Below are positions 7,641 to 16,582 of a stretch of DNA of 39,145 nucleotides, one piece after another (positions within the stretch are counted from its first letter, which is position 1; each line of letters begins with the position of its first letter). A model generated the notes under the pieces. The model was not told the origin of the DNA. It worked only from the letters and a program-made list of their open reading frames with translations, and ran no database searches. Made by a program: the position numbers and the translations under genes. The stretch is from Planctomycetota bacterium (GTDB lineage Bacteria > Planctomycetota > PLA2), in contig JAPUHK010000052.1 in NCBI GenBank assembly GCA_027297745.1, positions 1 to 39,145 on the forward strand, read 5' to 3'.

Positions 7641-8111
7641 CTACGAGTAGGGAACCGCCGGGACCTTGCCACGCAAGCGCGCGTAGACCGACAACGCTCC
7701 GCGATGGTGCGCCGTGTGCTCGTTGATGCCGTCGACGATCGCCATGCGCGGCAAGTCAGCCATGATCGGACTGTCCGCCGGGAACGGTTCCCGCAGCTCC
7801 TTCATCGTCTTGCTGCCGATCACCTGCACCGCGCTCTCGAAGGCGCGATCGAGCCAGGCGCGGGCCTCCGCGAGGGAGGTCACGCTCTTGCGCAACTCCT
7901 GATCCGCCTCGCCGAAGTCCATCTTCCACCCCTCTCCGAAGCCGCCCTCCATGAACCAGTCCACGGTCTGCGCGACGTGCGCCACTTGCACGGCCACAGT
8001 GAACATCTCGGGCGTGGGCGCGAAGTCGGCGTCCGTCTCGTCGAGACAGGCCGTCGCGGTATCGAAGAACTTCTTGATCACCTGCAGCTGCTGGGGAAAG
8101 GGATTCTCCAT
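7641..8111 (-). CDS. DinB-like / four-helix metalloenzyme-fold protein
   Basis: This 156-residue protein has the size and helix pattern of the DinB/YfiT superfamily. Candidate metal ligands are His in V-A-H-V-A-Q-T (about residue 45) and the C-terminal H-T-A-H-H-R-G-A-L motif (about residue 132), both in the family positions. Members are thiol-dependent S-transferases or uncharacterised damage-responsive proteins; the substrate cannot be told. ATG 8111 is preceded by AAGGAGG, 10 nt away. The gene is convergent with DUF3179 (14-bp gap) and divergent from the pel locus. Confidence 0.85.
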   Translation of the reverse strand: MENPFPQQLQVIKKFFDTATACLDETDADFAPTPEMFTVAVQVAHVAQTVDWFMEGGFGEGWKMDFGEADQELRKSVTSLAEARAWLDRAFESAVQVIGSKTMKELREPFPADSPIMADLPRMAIVDGINEHTAHHRGALSVYARLRGKVPAVPYS

Positions 8112-8144
8112 GGGATGGGTTCCTCCTTGCTGGGGAGCATCTTA

Positions 8145-8357
8145 CTTAGCCTTAGCCTTAGCCTCAGCTTCGCGAGGCGGGATCAGCACCCGTACGCGTG
8201 CCCCTGCCCTTGCCCATGCCCGGTGCCCTGCAGGTTGCGGGCATAGGGCACGGGCGTGGGCACGTTTACGGGAACTCCCCGCTGGCCAGACTGGTCAAGT
8301 TCACTGTTCTGAAGTGACCCTTTGCCTTGCGGTCTGAGGCTAAGGCTGAGGTTGAGG
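8145..8357. repeat. Nested inverted repeat built from hexamer arrays
   Basis: The outer left arm is a CTTAGC array: three exact copies, then CTCAGC and CTTCGC (8145-8174). The outer right arm carries the complementary GAGGCT/AAGGCT/GAGGTT units (8336-8357). Segment 8150-8167 matches the reverse complement of 8334-8351 at 17 of 18 positions. Inside, a TGCCC-x hexamer array (about 8197-8221) faces a complementary GGGCA/GGGCG array (8239-8264), giving a long imperfect hairpin with a 17-nt loop containing CCTGCAGG. It could be a small non-autonomous element, a structured leader or a regulator-binding array. Confidence 0.55.
8293..8319. promoter_or_regulatory. Candidate dyad GGTCA-N17-TGACC upstream of pelA1
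   Basis: The two 5-bp half-sites are exact inverted copies, and a smaller TCACT/AGTGA dyad sits inside. It lies inside the repeat region, about 215-240 bp before the pelA1 ATG. A dyad of this size can occur by chance. Confidence 0.25.
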
Positions 8358-8533
8358 AAATCGCCCTGCACAACGCTCACGTGCGTCCCGAAAGGTGACG
8401 CCCACTCGAACAAGACCTCAGCCACGGGTAGCCCTTCTGCCGAAGATACCTGCGAAGCTCCGCGGGGCGAAGGCCCTCCGGATCGGGGGTGGGGACCAGG
8501 AATGACGACCTTCAAGAACAGACCAGCGGCCGC

Positions 8534-10633
8534 ATGAGCACGCTCACGCGATTCCTCCTCCCCTGCTGCCTGGCGGTGCTGATGACCGCGCCGGACGTCC
8601 TGGCCGACGACCTCCTGACATCGGAAGGCCAGGAGATCCGCCGCGGCGTGCTCGCGCTCTATGACAGCGCGGGTACGTCCTGGCGTCTTGACAGCGAGAA
8701 CCCCATACGTCAAGTCCTGGAGATGCCACTCAACCATCTGGGGATGGTTGTGCGGCGGTACGACATCCGGCACGGGCCGCCGCCCCCCGAGAGCCTCGAG
8801 GGCGCCCGCGCGATCGTCACCTACTTCGTGGAGAACCAAGCGCCCTGCCCGGACTGGCTCTGGCCGTGGATGGAGACCGCAATCCGCAAACGGGGCCTGC
8901 GCGTGGTGCACTTCGGCGGCTTTGGCCCGCTGGGCCTGACCAAGCCCGGGGAACGGCCGGAGCGGCTGATCCGCTGGTTGCGCGGCTTCGGTCTCGACTA
9001 CGACCACGGCTACGCCGCCGGTACGTTCGAGGTGAGCGTTTCCTTCCCGGATCTCGCCGCGTGCAGCTTTGAAGCCAGTCCCCAGAGCCTGCGGGTACAT
9101 CGGGGACCGCGCAACCTGGTTTCGCAGAACCGGCCGTGGGTCGTGACGCGCAGCCGGCGCGAGAACGAGCCCCGCAGCCCCGTCATCACGGGCCCTTGGG
9201 GTGCGCTCGCCTTGGCCCCCTACTGGATCCACCCGGGCGACATCCCCGCGGGTCGGCGCTGGACCCTCGACCTGTTTCGATTCTTGCGCGAAGCGCTGGG
9301 GCTCGATGGGGTGCCGGCTCCGCACCCGGCGGTGCTCAACGGCCGGCGCATGTTCATGCTGCACGTGGACGGCGACGGGTTCGAGAGCCTGAGCACCGTT
9401 CAGCCGGGCGAGTTGTGCGGCAAGGTCTTCCTGGATGAGATCATCGAGCGTTACGAACTGCCGCTGACCGTCAGCGTGATCGTGGGCAGCCTGACGGATG
9501 ACCTGGAAGTAGCCGAGCCGACGGCGGCCATGCGGATGGCCCGCAGGGTTCTCAGCCACGAGCGGGTGGAGCCGGCCAGCCACAGCGTGCTGCACCCGCT
9601 CGACTGGTCCAAGCCGCTCACGGCGCGCTCGCCGCCGCGCACGGTCACCTCGTATCCGGGGCTGCAAAACTACGAGTACGACCAGGCGGCCGAGGTGCGC
9701 GAGTCGATTCGTTTCATCAATGAGCGTTTGTTGAAGCCGGGCAAGCGCTGCCGCCTCATGCTCTGGTCCGGCGAGGCCAACCCGTCGCGGCGCGTGCTGG
9801 ACGAGTGCGAGCGCCTCGGGATTCTGAACCTGAACGCGGGCGTGTTCCGCTGGGACGAGGCGCACGACTCGATCAGCTTCGTCTCGCCGTGGGCACGTCT
9901 GCTGGGCAACCGCATCCAAGTCCACGCGGGCGCGGCCAACGAGAACGACTTCAAGGGCTTCTTCACCACGATGCCCGGCGCCTTCGCACACATCGACACC
10001 ACGCTGCAGCGCACGAAGCGCCACGGCATCCTCAAGCCGGCCAACCTGTACATCCACTTCTACAGCGTCGAGCGGCCTGGACGGCTGGCGGCGCTGCATC
10101 GCCTGATCCGGCGCTGGGCCATCGAGGAGCCGACCGCCCCCGTATTCGCCTCCACCTACATCGAGGCGGTGCGCAGCGCCATCCAGGGCGCTCGCATCCT
10201 GCGCCGGCCGCACGGCTGGGCCTTCCGCGATTTCGGTGCTTGTCGCAGCGTGCGCATCGACGGCGAGAAGCGCCACGTTGACTGGGTCCGCTCGAGCGGG
10301 CTGTTGGGCGCGCGCCGCATGAACGGCACGCTCTACCTGCACCTCGCCGCCCCCGACGCCGAGCTGGTCTTCGCGCAGGAGCCGCAGCCGGGGCCCCACG
10401 TCGAGCAGGCCAATCACCTGCTCACGGACGCTGCGCTGGGCGAGACCGGCGTCGCCGTGACCTCCGAATCCCTGGCGCACCGGGTGCTGGTCTTCGCGGG
10501 CTTCCGGGCCGGGTCCGGCGTGCTGGTGCGCATCGACGGCGCTGAAGAGGCACGCACGGCCGACGAGCGCGGCCGGGTTTCCATGGCTCTCAAGCCGGGC
10601 GGGCCCACGCGCATCGAAGCCGTCACGCGCTGA
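8534..10633 (+). CDS. pelA: PelA-like polysaccharide deacetylase, active-site-complete copy (no hydrolase domain)
   Basis: ATG 8534 starts a good signal peptide (MSTLTRFLLPCCLAVLMTA...VLA), so the track's GTG at 8489 is too early. The 699-residue periplasmic protein has two visible parts. Residues ~40-260 match the middle domain of PelA (L-E-M-P-L-N-H-L-G-M-V-V-R-R-Y-D-I-R-x-G-P-P). The deacetylase domain carries H-V-D-G-D-G-F (Asp279, Asp281) and S-H-S-V-L-H-P (His350, His354), the metal and catalytic positions of PelA-type carbohydrate esterases. The ~250-residue N-terminal glycoside hydrolase (GH166) domain of Pseudomonas PelA is absent (about 950 residues there). Expected role: partial de-N-acetylation of the exported GalNAc-containing polymer. 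It heads the pel locus and is followed by a paralogue. Confidence 0.85.
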   Translation: MSTLTRFLLPCCLAVLMTAPDVLADDLLTSEGQEIRRGVLALYDSAGTSWRLDSENPIRQVLEMPLNHLGMVVRRYDIRHGPPPPESLEGARAIVTYFVENQAPCPDWLWPWMETAIRKRGLRVVHFGGFGPLGLTKPGERPERLIRWLRGFGLDYDHGYAAGTFEVSVSFPDLAACSFEASPQSLRVHRGPRNLVSQNRPWVVTRSRRENEPRSPVITGPWGALALAPYWIHPGDIPAGRRWTLDLFRFLREALGLDGVPAPHPAVLNGRRMFMLHVDGDGFESLSTVQPGELCGKVFLDEIIERYELPLTVSVIVGSLTDDLEVAEPTAAMRMARRVLSHERVEPASHSVLHPLDWSKPLTARSPPRTVTSYPGLQNYEYDQAAEVRESIRFINERLLKPGKRCRLMLWSGEANPSRRVLDECERLGILNLNAGVFRWDEAHDSISFVSPWARLLGNRIQVHAGAANENDFKGFFTTMPGAFAHIDTTLQRTKRHGILKPANLYIHFYSVERPGRLAALHRLIRRWAIEEPTAPVFASTYIEAVRSAIQGARILRRPHGWAFRDFGACRSVRIDGEKRHVDWVRSSGLLGARRMNGTLYLHLAAPDAELVFAQEPQPGPHVEQANHLLTDAALGETGVAVTSESLAHRVLVFAGFRAGSGVLVRIDGAEEARTADERGRVSMALKPGGPTRIEAVTR

Positions 10634-10797
10634 TCCGGCGCGCACCCGGGCCAAAGCGTTTCGAAAACGAGACATCCGCGGCGGCGTTGTGTCGCCGAAC
10701 GCCCAAACCAACACCAGAACCCCTAACGCAGCCACTACCCAAACGCCGACAAGGTCCCCGCAAGGTCCATTTTTAGTTTTTTGGATGGGGTTGGAAC
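10634..10797. other. Gap between the two pelA paralogues
   Basis: This 164-bp gap holds GGCGTT/AACGCC and CGTTT/AAACG dyads (10657-10700), a repeated AAGGTCC, and an unusually AT-rich patch (about 10771-10785) just before the pelA2 start region. It could contain a secondary promoter or a partial terminator; I cannot decide. No gene is visible. Confidence 0.35.
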
Positions 10798-12891
10798 TTG
10801 CGAAGGCAACAAACTGTTGCCGCGGTGGTGGTATGGGTTTTTGCCTCCGTCGCGGCCACGGCGAGAGAGCCGGTCCGTAATGACCGGCCGCTGCGTCGTG
10901 CAGTCCTGGCTCTGCACGATAGCCAGGGTGAGAGGCGGGAGCTCGACATCGAGGATCCCGCCCATCAGCTATTGGAGTTGCCGCTGAACCACCTCGGCAT
11001 GGTGGTCCGGCGCCATGACATCCGCAAGGGACCACCCCCGGACGACACTCTGACCGGCCTGCGCGCGGTCGTGACCTACTTCCACGACACCGGCGCCTCC
11101 GCTCCCGAGTGGCTCTGGCCCTGGCTCGAAAAGACGCGCCAGGAGCACGCGATCCGCGTGATCCACTTCGGCCACCTCGGTCCCCTGCTGCGCCCGCAAG
11201 CGAATCGATACGACCCGGCCCGAGTCACGCGCTGGCTCCAGGGTTTCGGCCTGCAGTACGACGACCTGTTCCTGCCCGGTCCCATGGGCATCAAAGTCGA
11301 GTACCGCGAGCGCACGCTGTGTGCGTACGAGGCCGACGCCTACGTGCGCGCCAGCCACCACGGCCCGCGCAACGTCGACCCCCACAACCGCGTCTGGGTC
11401 ACCACGCGGCCCACCAAGAACCCCGAGGACGCACGCACGCCTGTCGTGACCGGGGCCTGGGGCGCCATTGCGCTCGATCCCTGGACGATCACCGCCGGCG
11501 GCGACAGCGGCAACCGGCGCTGGCACCTCGACCCGCTGATTTTCTTCCGCGAAGCGCTCGGCCTCGAGCGCGTCCCGGCTCCGCAGCCGGGGGTCCTGAA
11601 CGGACGGCGCATGCTCTTCGTGCAAGTCGGCGGCAGCGGCTTCGAGAGCGTCTCGACGGCGCAGCGCAACACTCTGAACGCGCAGGTCTTCCTGGACCAG
11701 ATCATCGAGGAATACGAGCTTCCCTTCACGGTCGGCGTGATCGTCGCCTCGCTGACCGACGACTACACGGTCGCCGAACCGACGCCCCGCATGCTGTTGG
11801 CGCAGCGCATCCTCAACCATGCGCGCGTCGAAGCGGCCAGCCACACCGTGCTGCAGCCCCTGCGTTGGAACGTCCCCTTGCTGCCGGACAGCCCTCCGCG
11901 CTCGGTGGTCTGGTACCCCCCCATCCGGAACTACGAATACAGCGCCGTCGCCGAAGTGCGCGAGTCGTTGCGCTTCATCAACGAGCGCCTGCTGCTCAAG
12001 GGCAAGCGCTGCCGGCTCATGTTGTGGTCGGGCCTGGCGGTCCCGCCGCTCGAGGCCGTTGAAGAGAGCGCGCGGCTCGCCGTCGGCAACCTGAACGGCG
12101 GCATCTACCGCTGGGACGCGTCCGCCGACTCGATCGGCTACGTATCCCCCTGGGCGCGCCGCGTCGGCGACCGCATCCAGGTCTACGCCGGCGCCCCCAA
12201 CGAGAACGTCTACGACGGCTTCTTCGACACGATGCCGCAGGCCTACCGCCACGTCGGCACGACGCTGGAGCGCACCGGCCGCCACGGCATCCTCAAGCCC
12301 GTCCACATCAACGTGCACTTTTACAGCGCCGAGAACACGGCCCGTCTGACCACGCTCAAGAAGGTGATCCGGCGCTGGGCTTTCGAGGAGCAGACGGCAC
12401 CGGTGTTCGCTTCAACCTACGTGAGAGCCGTACGCGACGCGTTGCTGCGGGCGCACATCGTGCGCAAGCCGCACGGCTGGGCTTTCCGCTTCTTCGGCGC
12501 CTGCCGCACCGTGCGCATCGACGGCGAGACGCGCTCCGTCGACTGGGCGCGCAGCCGCGGCCTGCTGGGACAGCGCCGCATGCACGGCGCCCTGTATCTG
12601 CACCTGGCGGCACCCGACGCCGAGGTGGTGCTGGCGAACGATCCCCCACCACACCCGCACGTCGAGCAGGCCAACCACATCCTCGAGGGGGCCGTGCTCG
12701 AGCCGGACCGCATCGCGGTCACTTCCAGCGCGCTCACGCCGCGCCGCATAGTCTTCGCGGGCTTCGCGCCACGCAGCAGCGCGATCCTGTCGCTGGATGG
12801 GGAGACGCGAGCCGTCCAGGCCGACGGGCATGGGCGCATCGAGCTGCAGCTTCCATCGGGTGAGAATCGCGTGGAGGTCCGGCTGCCGTGA
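10798..12891 (+). CDS. PelA-like paralogue with degenerate deacetylase site (pseudoenzyme)
   Basis: This 697-residue protein is collinear with PelA1 throughout (L-E-L-P-L-N-H-L-G-M-V-V-R-R-H-D-I-R-K-G, the A-S-H-T motif and the R-R-x-H-G-W-A-F-R-x-F-G-A-C-R C-terminal region). The catalytic positions have changed: H-V-D-G-D-G-F is Q-V-G-G-S-G-F (Gly278 and Ser280 replace both Asp), and S-H-x-x-x-H-P is S-H-T-V-L-Q-P (His349 kept, Gln353 replaces the second His). The rest is well conserved, so the loss looks selective rather than decay. Start TTG 10798 follows GGATGGGG by 7 nt and gives a signal peptide (MRRQQTVAAVVVWVFASVAATA). Its stop overlaps pelB as GTGA. Likely roles are a non-catalytic polymer-binding or scaffold partner of PelA1 or PelB. 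Confidence 0.82.
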   Translation: MRRQQTVAAVVVWVFASVAATAREPVRNDRPLRRAVLALHDSQGERRELDIEDPAHQLLELPLNHLGMVVRRHDIRKGPPPDDTLTGLRAVVTYFHDTGASAPEWLWPWLEKTRQEHAIRVIHFGHLGPLLRPQANRYDPARVTRWLQGFGLQYDDLFLPGPMGIKVEYRERTLCAYEADAYVRASHHGPRNVDPHNRVWVTTRPTKNPEDARTPVVTGAWGAIALDPWTITAGGDSGNRRWHLDPLIFFREALGLERVPAPQPGVLNGRRMLFVQVGGSGFESVSTAQRNTLNAQVFLDQIIEEYELPFTVGVIVASLTDDYTVAEPTPRMLLAQRILNHARVEAASHTVLQPLRWNVPLLPDSPPRSVVWYPPIRNYEYSAVAEVRESLRFINERLLLKGKRCRLMLWSGLAVPPLEAVEESARLAVGNLNGGIYRWDASADSIGYVSPWARRVGDRIQVYAGAPNENVYDGFFDTMPQAYRHVGTTLERTGRHGILKPVHINVHFYSAENTARLTTLKKVIRRWAFEEQTAPVFASTYVRAVRDALLRAHIVRKPHGWAFRFFGACRTVRIDGETRSVDWARSRGLLGQRRMHGALYLHLAAPDAEVVLANDPPPHPHVEQANHILEGAVLEPDRIAVTSSALTPRRIVFAGFAPRSSAILSLDGETRAVQADGHGRIELQLPSGENRVEVRLP

Positions 12892-15800
12892 ACTTCACGC
12901 GCACGGGCTTCCTGCTCTTCATCGCCGCCGGCGTGCTCGCCATCGCGTTGCTCGCGAGCCTGGAGCCGCGCCGCACGCGCGACGCCGGCGTCGACCGCCA
13001 CACCGGGAAGCAGGTGTGGCTGACGCCGCGCACCGCCTCCCAGCTGCTGGGCGCGGCGCGGCGCACGGGAGCCGCCCCCGCGGCGCGGGACAAGATCCTC
13101 GAGTTCATCGACGGCGTGCCGGATCCGTACGCGGCGCGCATCAAGCTGGCGGTCTTCGAAGCCGAGCTGCAGGAACGCACCGCGCCCGAGCTGCATCCCT
13201 TCCGCGACGAGATCGTAGCCGACATCGTGCGCGCCGAAGCCGCCGAACGGGAGCTGGACCGCACGCTCACCGAGATGCGCGACATGCACAAGCTGGTGCA
13301 CCTGCTGCAGGAGCTCGAGGCCGACAACGCCGTCGGCGCCGCCACCGACGCCTTCTTCAGTGGCGGCAAGCCGCCCGAGTCGTTCGCCAACAAACAACTC
13401 GAGCAGCGCGTGCGCACCTGGGCGCCAGCGGACGCGAACGCGGCTTACACGCTGCACGGCTTCCGCATCGGCAGCCTCGAGCCCGAGGTCGACGTCTACC
13501 GCCTCGTCGCCCACGGTTACCGTGCGGCGGACCGCACGCGGGGGCGCATGCGCTGGCTGTTGCGCGGCCTGGTCAAGTTCCCCAACGACGCGAATCTGCA
13601 TCGCGAGCTGAAGCAGGCCTACCTCGAGCACGGCCGGCAACGCGAGGTCTTCGCCGTCGTCGGCGCCGAGCTGCACCGCTTCCGCGACGAGCTCGAGACC
13701 TGGATGGAGCGAGAGCAGCTGGCGCGTTGGATGGGCCTGCACGACCAGCGCATCCACGCCGTGGGACGCCTCGCCGAGCTCACGGGGGACCCGAAATGGG
13801 CGGCCGAGCTGGTCGAGATCTACAGCTACCGGGGCCGCCCGGAGAAGGCGCTGCCGTACGCCGTCCAGCTGGCGGAGAACGAGCAGACGGCGGAGGCCTT
13901 CGAGCGCCCGGTCGAGCTCGCGCTGGCCTCGATGCAGGTCGACGAGGCCTTCCGCTTGCTGGAGCGCGCCGCCGGGCTGAGCGACAACCCCCGCGAGTGG
14001 CGCGAGCGCATCGTGGAGTACGCGCTCCAGGACCTGCGCTACGACCGGGCGCTGCACGAGCTGGAAAACCTGCACGAGACCTATCCCGACGCGGGCTACG
14101 AAGTGCAGCTCGAAGGCTTGTACCGCAGGCGCGACATGCGCGCGGAGTTGGCGGACCTGCTCGAGGAGCGTTGGCGCCGAGAGTCCGACGACGACGAGCT
14201 GTTCATGGAGATCGTCGGCTTGCACACCTCGCTCGGACGCGAAGACCGGGTGCACGACCTGATGCGGCAGCGCCTCGCCGACGAGGAGGACCTCGACGGG
14301 CTGCTGTTCAAGATTCCCGTGTACCAGGCGGCGGGCATCGACGGCGCCGAGCGCCTGCGCGAGCTGGCCGCCGAACAGCAACTGACGCCCGAGCAGGTCC
14401 AGAGCGTGCTGGACAGCCTGACCGCGCTCTTGGATACGAGCGAGACGTTGCGCGCAGCCGCGCTCGTGCTGGCGCGGCGCTACCGGGAACACCCTGCGGC
14501 GCGCCCCATGCGCCTCGAGCTGATCGAGCGCATGCCGACACCGGAGGCGCGGGCGGGAGGCGCGCGGCAGCTGGCCGCGGAAGAGCCCGGAGACCCGGAT
14601 GCCGTGCGCGTGTGGGTCGAGCGCAGCGCGTGGGCCGGGCTCTTGAAGGATGAGATCGAAGCGCGCCGGGCCTTCGTGCTGCTGCGGCCCCAGGACCTCG
14701 AGAATCGCCGCAGCCTCGCCGACCTGCTCGAAGCGGACGGGCGCAGCGGCGAGGCGGGCGAGCACTGGGCGGTGCTGGCCGAGGCGGAGGGCCCCACGTC
14801 GGATGCGGCGCTGCGGCTGGTCGGGTCACTGTTCACCGCGGGCAAGCTCGCGGAGGCCATCGCATGGCTCGAGCAACGCGCGAACGACCCCGACGCCACC
14901 AACGAAGACCGCAGCCGCATCGCGGAGGAGCTGTTCGGCATCCAGCAGCACGACCGCGCGGCCCCTTTCTACCGCGCCATCCTGGGGCGCGAGCCGGACC
15001 ACGTGCTCGCACTGCTGCGGCTCGGCCAGATCCGTTCCTGGGGTAGCGACCCGCGCGGCGCGATCCCGTACCTCGAACGTCGCTTGAAGGTGACGGACGA
15101 GGACGCGGGCATGGTGCGCTACTTGCTCGGCGAAGCCTACTGGTCGATCCAGGACCGCGAGCAGGCGCTGCGCATCCACGAGGCCGCGCTGCCCGATCTA
15201 CTGCTCGCGACTCGGACCCCGGACACCGAGACGATGATCGCCAAGATCCTCGTACGGCTCGGGCGCGTCGAAGAGGCCGAGCCCATCTACGACGAGGTGA
15301 TCGCGAACGAGCCGCGGAACGTCCACCTGATCCTGGACTACGCCGACGCCATGGTGGCGGCGGGACGGCTCGAAAAGGCCCGCGCGATTCTCGAACGCGC
15401 GCGAGCGATCGAGCCCAAGCACGCGCGGCTGCTGCGTCTCGACGCGGAGATCCTGGTCAAGGAGAAGCGTTACGGGGAGTCCGCCGAGGTGTACCGCCAG
15501 GCGCTTCGCCTCTACGGCTCGGATGCCGGCCTCGAGGCCGGGCTCGGCTACGCGCTGGAGCTCGGCGGGTCGTGGGGGGACGCGGTCGGCGCCTACGGCC
15601 GCTCGCTGGTGTTGCAGCCCGGCAACCTCGACGTGGAGCGCTCCCTGGCGGATCTCTTCGAGCACGTCGGCAACCGCGTCAGCGTGGGCGCGCGCTGGAG
15701 CTTCATCGGCGAGGACTACGCGATCGAGATCCCGGCCGAGATCTCGTTCGCCTTCCGCGACTCGCGCGACCGCTTGACCCTCGGCGCGGGCGCGGGATTC

Positions 15801-16574
15801 TTCTCGGGGCGCGCGGCGGTCGTAGCGAACGGAACGGTACCGGTCGAAGACCGGATCGTCTCGCTGCGCGCGTCCTTCGCGAGCCGCTTCAACCTGCGCA
15901 ACGAGTGGGCCGTGGGCCTGGAAGGCTACCCCGGAGCGGCGGGCGACTTCCCGCTCGGCGGCTGGGGCTCGCTGCTGCTGCAGGGCTTGGAGCCGAGCCG
16001 CACGCTCGGCGTGCGAGTGGGCGTACACGAGCTGTTGCGCGCTCCGACCGCGTCCGTGGGCTTGGGCGGGCGCCGCACGGGCATCTCCGTGGAGGGGTCG
16101 CGCGACTTGGGACGGCGCTGGTTCGCCGGCGCGGGCGCCACGCTGGAATCGCTCTCGCTGGACCCGACCGGGCGCGACAGCGTCACCGACGGACGCTTCC
16201 TGGCCAACCTCAGCGCGGGGTACCGGATGAGCACGGCCGAGCCCCGCGTCGACCTGTACTTCAACTACAACCCGGTGCGCCTGCTCGGGAACCAGGAGCT
16301 GGCCGCCCTGATCCCGATCGGCGAGCGGTTCGACTACCTCACCGCAGGCGTGCGGCTGTCCTCCGGGCGGCCCAGGCTGCGTTGGCTGGTTTCTGTGTAC
16401 GCCGGTGTGGACGCACACAGCGACGACAACATCTGGGGCGTCGTCGGCGACCTGGTCTACCGGCCCGGGGCGCGCTTCGAGCTGCGCTTCGGAGGTGAGG
16501 CCGGCAGCGCATTCGGACGGAGCTCAACGGAGATCGGCGCCACGCTGCGGTTCGCAGCGGTGTGGCGCTGGTAG
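12888..16574 (+). CDS. pelB: PelB-like outer-membrane export protein (TPR + beta-barrel)
   Basis: The 1228 residues match the size and plan of PelB (about 1190 in Pseudomonas). An N-terminal membrane anchor (residues ~6-25) is followed by a very long array of TPR-type helices to about residue 925 (for example A-L-R-I-H-E-A-A-L and A-E-V-Y-R-Q-A-L-R-L-Y). A beta-barrel of about 300 residues starts near R-V-S-V-G-A-R-W-S-F. It shows alternating amphipathic strands with Arg/Tyr/Trp girdles and ends in an aromatic C-terminal strand (R-F-A-A-V-W-R-W). In Pel systems the barrel exports the polymer and the TPRs recruit PelA. GTG 12888 overlaps the pelA2 stop; GGAGG lies 10 nt before it. Confidence 0.87.
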   Translation: MNFTRTGFLLFIAAGVLAIALLASLEPRRTRDAGVDRHTGKQVWLTPRTASQLLGAARRTGAAPAARDKILEFIDGVPDPYAARIKLAVFEAELQERTAPELHPFRDEIVADIVRAEAAERELDRTLTEMRDMHKLVHLLQELEADNAVGAATDAFFSGGKPPESFANKQLEQRVRTWAPADANAAYTLHGFRIGSLEPEVDVYRLVAHGYRAADRTRGRMRWLLRGLVKFPNDANLHRELKQAYLEHGRQREVFAVVGAELHRFRDELETWMEREQLARWMGLHDQRIHAVGRLAELTGDPKWAAELVEIYSYRGRPEKALPYAVQLAENEQTAEAFERPVELALASMQVDEAFRLLERAAGLSDNPREWRERIVEYALQDLRYDRALHELENLHETYPDAGYEVQLEGLYRRRDMRAELADLLEERWRRESDDDELFMEIVGLHTSLGREDRVHDLMRQRLADEEDLDGLLFKIPVYQAAGIDGAERLRELAAEQQLTPEQVQSVLDSLTALLDTSETLRAAALVLARRYREHPAARPMRLELIERMPTPEARAGGARQLAAEEPGDPDAVRVWVERSAWAGLLKDEIEARRAFVLLRPQDLENRRSLADLLEADGRSGEAGEHWAVLAEAEGPTSDAALRLVGSLFTAGKLAEAIAWLEQRANDPDATNEDRSRIAEELFGIQQHDRAAPFYRAILGREPDHVLALLRLGQIRSWGSDPRGAIPYLERRLKVTDEDAGMVRYLLGEAYWSIQDREQALRIHEAALPDLLLATRTPDTETMIAKILVRLGRVEEAEPIYDEVIANEPRNVHLILDYADAMVAAGRLEKARAILERARAIEPKHARLLRLDAEILVKEKRYGESAEVYRQALRLYGSDAGLEAGLGYALELGGSWGDAVGAYGRSLVLQPGNLDVERSLADLFEHVGNRVSVGARWSFIGEDYAIEIPAEISFAFRDSRDRLTLGAGAGFFSGRAAVVANGTVPVEDRIVSLRASFASRFNLRNEWAVGLEGYPGAAGDFPLGGWGSLLLQGLEPSRTLGVRVGVHELLRAPTASVGLGGRRTGISVEGSRDLGRRWFAGAGATLESLSLDPTGRDSVTDGRFLANLSAGYRMSTAEPRVDLYFNYNPVRLLGNQELAALIPIGERFDYLTAGVRLSSGRPRLRWLVSVYAGVDAHSDDNIWGVVGDLVYRPGARFELRFGGEAGSAFGRSSTEIGATLRFAAVWRW

Positions 16575-16582
16575 CGGGAGCG

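Larger units (their letters stand above)
8112..8533. other. 422-bp non-coding region upstream of the pel locus
   Basis: No credible gene is present; the ORFs here are low-complexity shadows. The region separates the divergent DinB-like and pelA1 genes, so it should hold both promoters. It contains nested inverted hexamer arrays (8145-8357) and GGTCA-N17-TGACC (8293-8319). I see no convincing -35/-10 pair for pelA1. Confidence 0.6.

Noticed and set aside
8145-8264. CRISPR array
   Set aside because: The repeats are contiguous hexamers with no spacers of regular length, and no cas genes are present.
5342-10668. Shared 11-mer GTTTCGAAAAC after two stop codons (5342 and 10658)
   Set aside because: Shared 11-mers are expected by chance many times in 39 kb, and the context differs.
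8183-11035. 950-residue minus-strand ORF across pelA1
   Set aside because: It covers the non-coding repeats and pelA1 with low-complexity sequence. The + strand has clear PelA motifs.
12417-14765. 782-residue minus-strand ORF across pelA2 and pelB
   Set aside because: No family pattern; the + strand coding is firm. Typical long shadow in GC-rich DNA.
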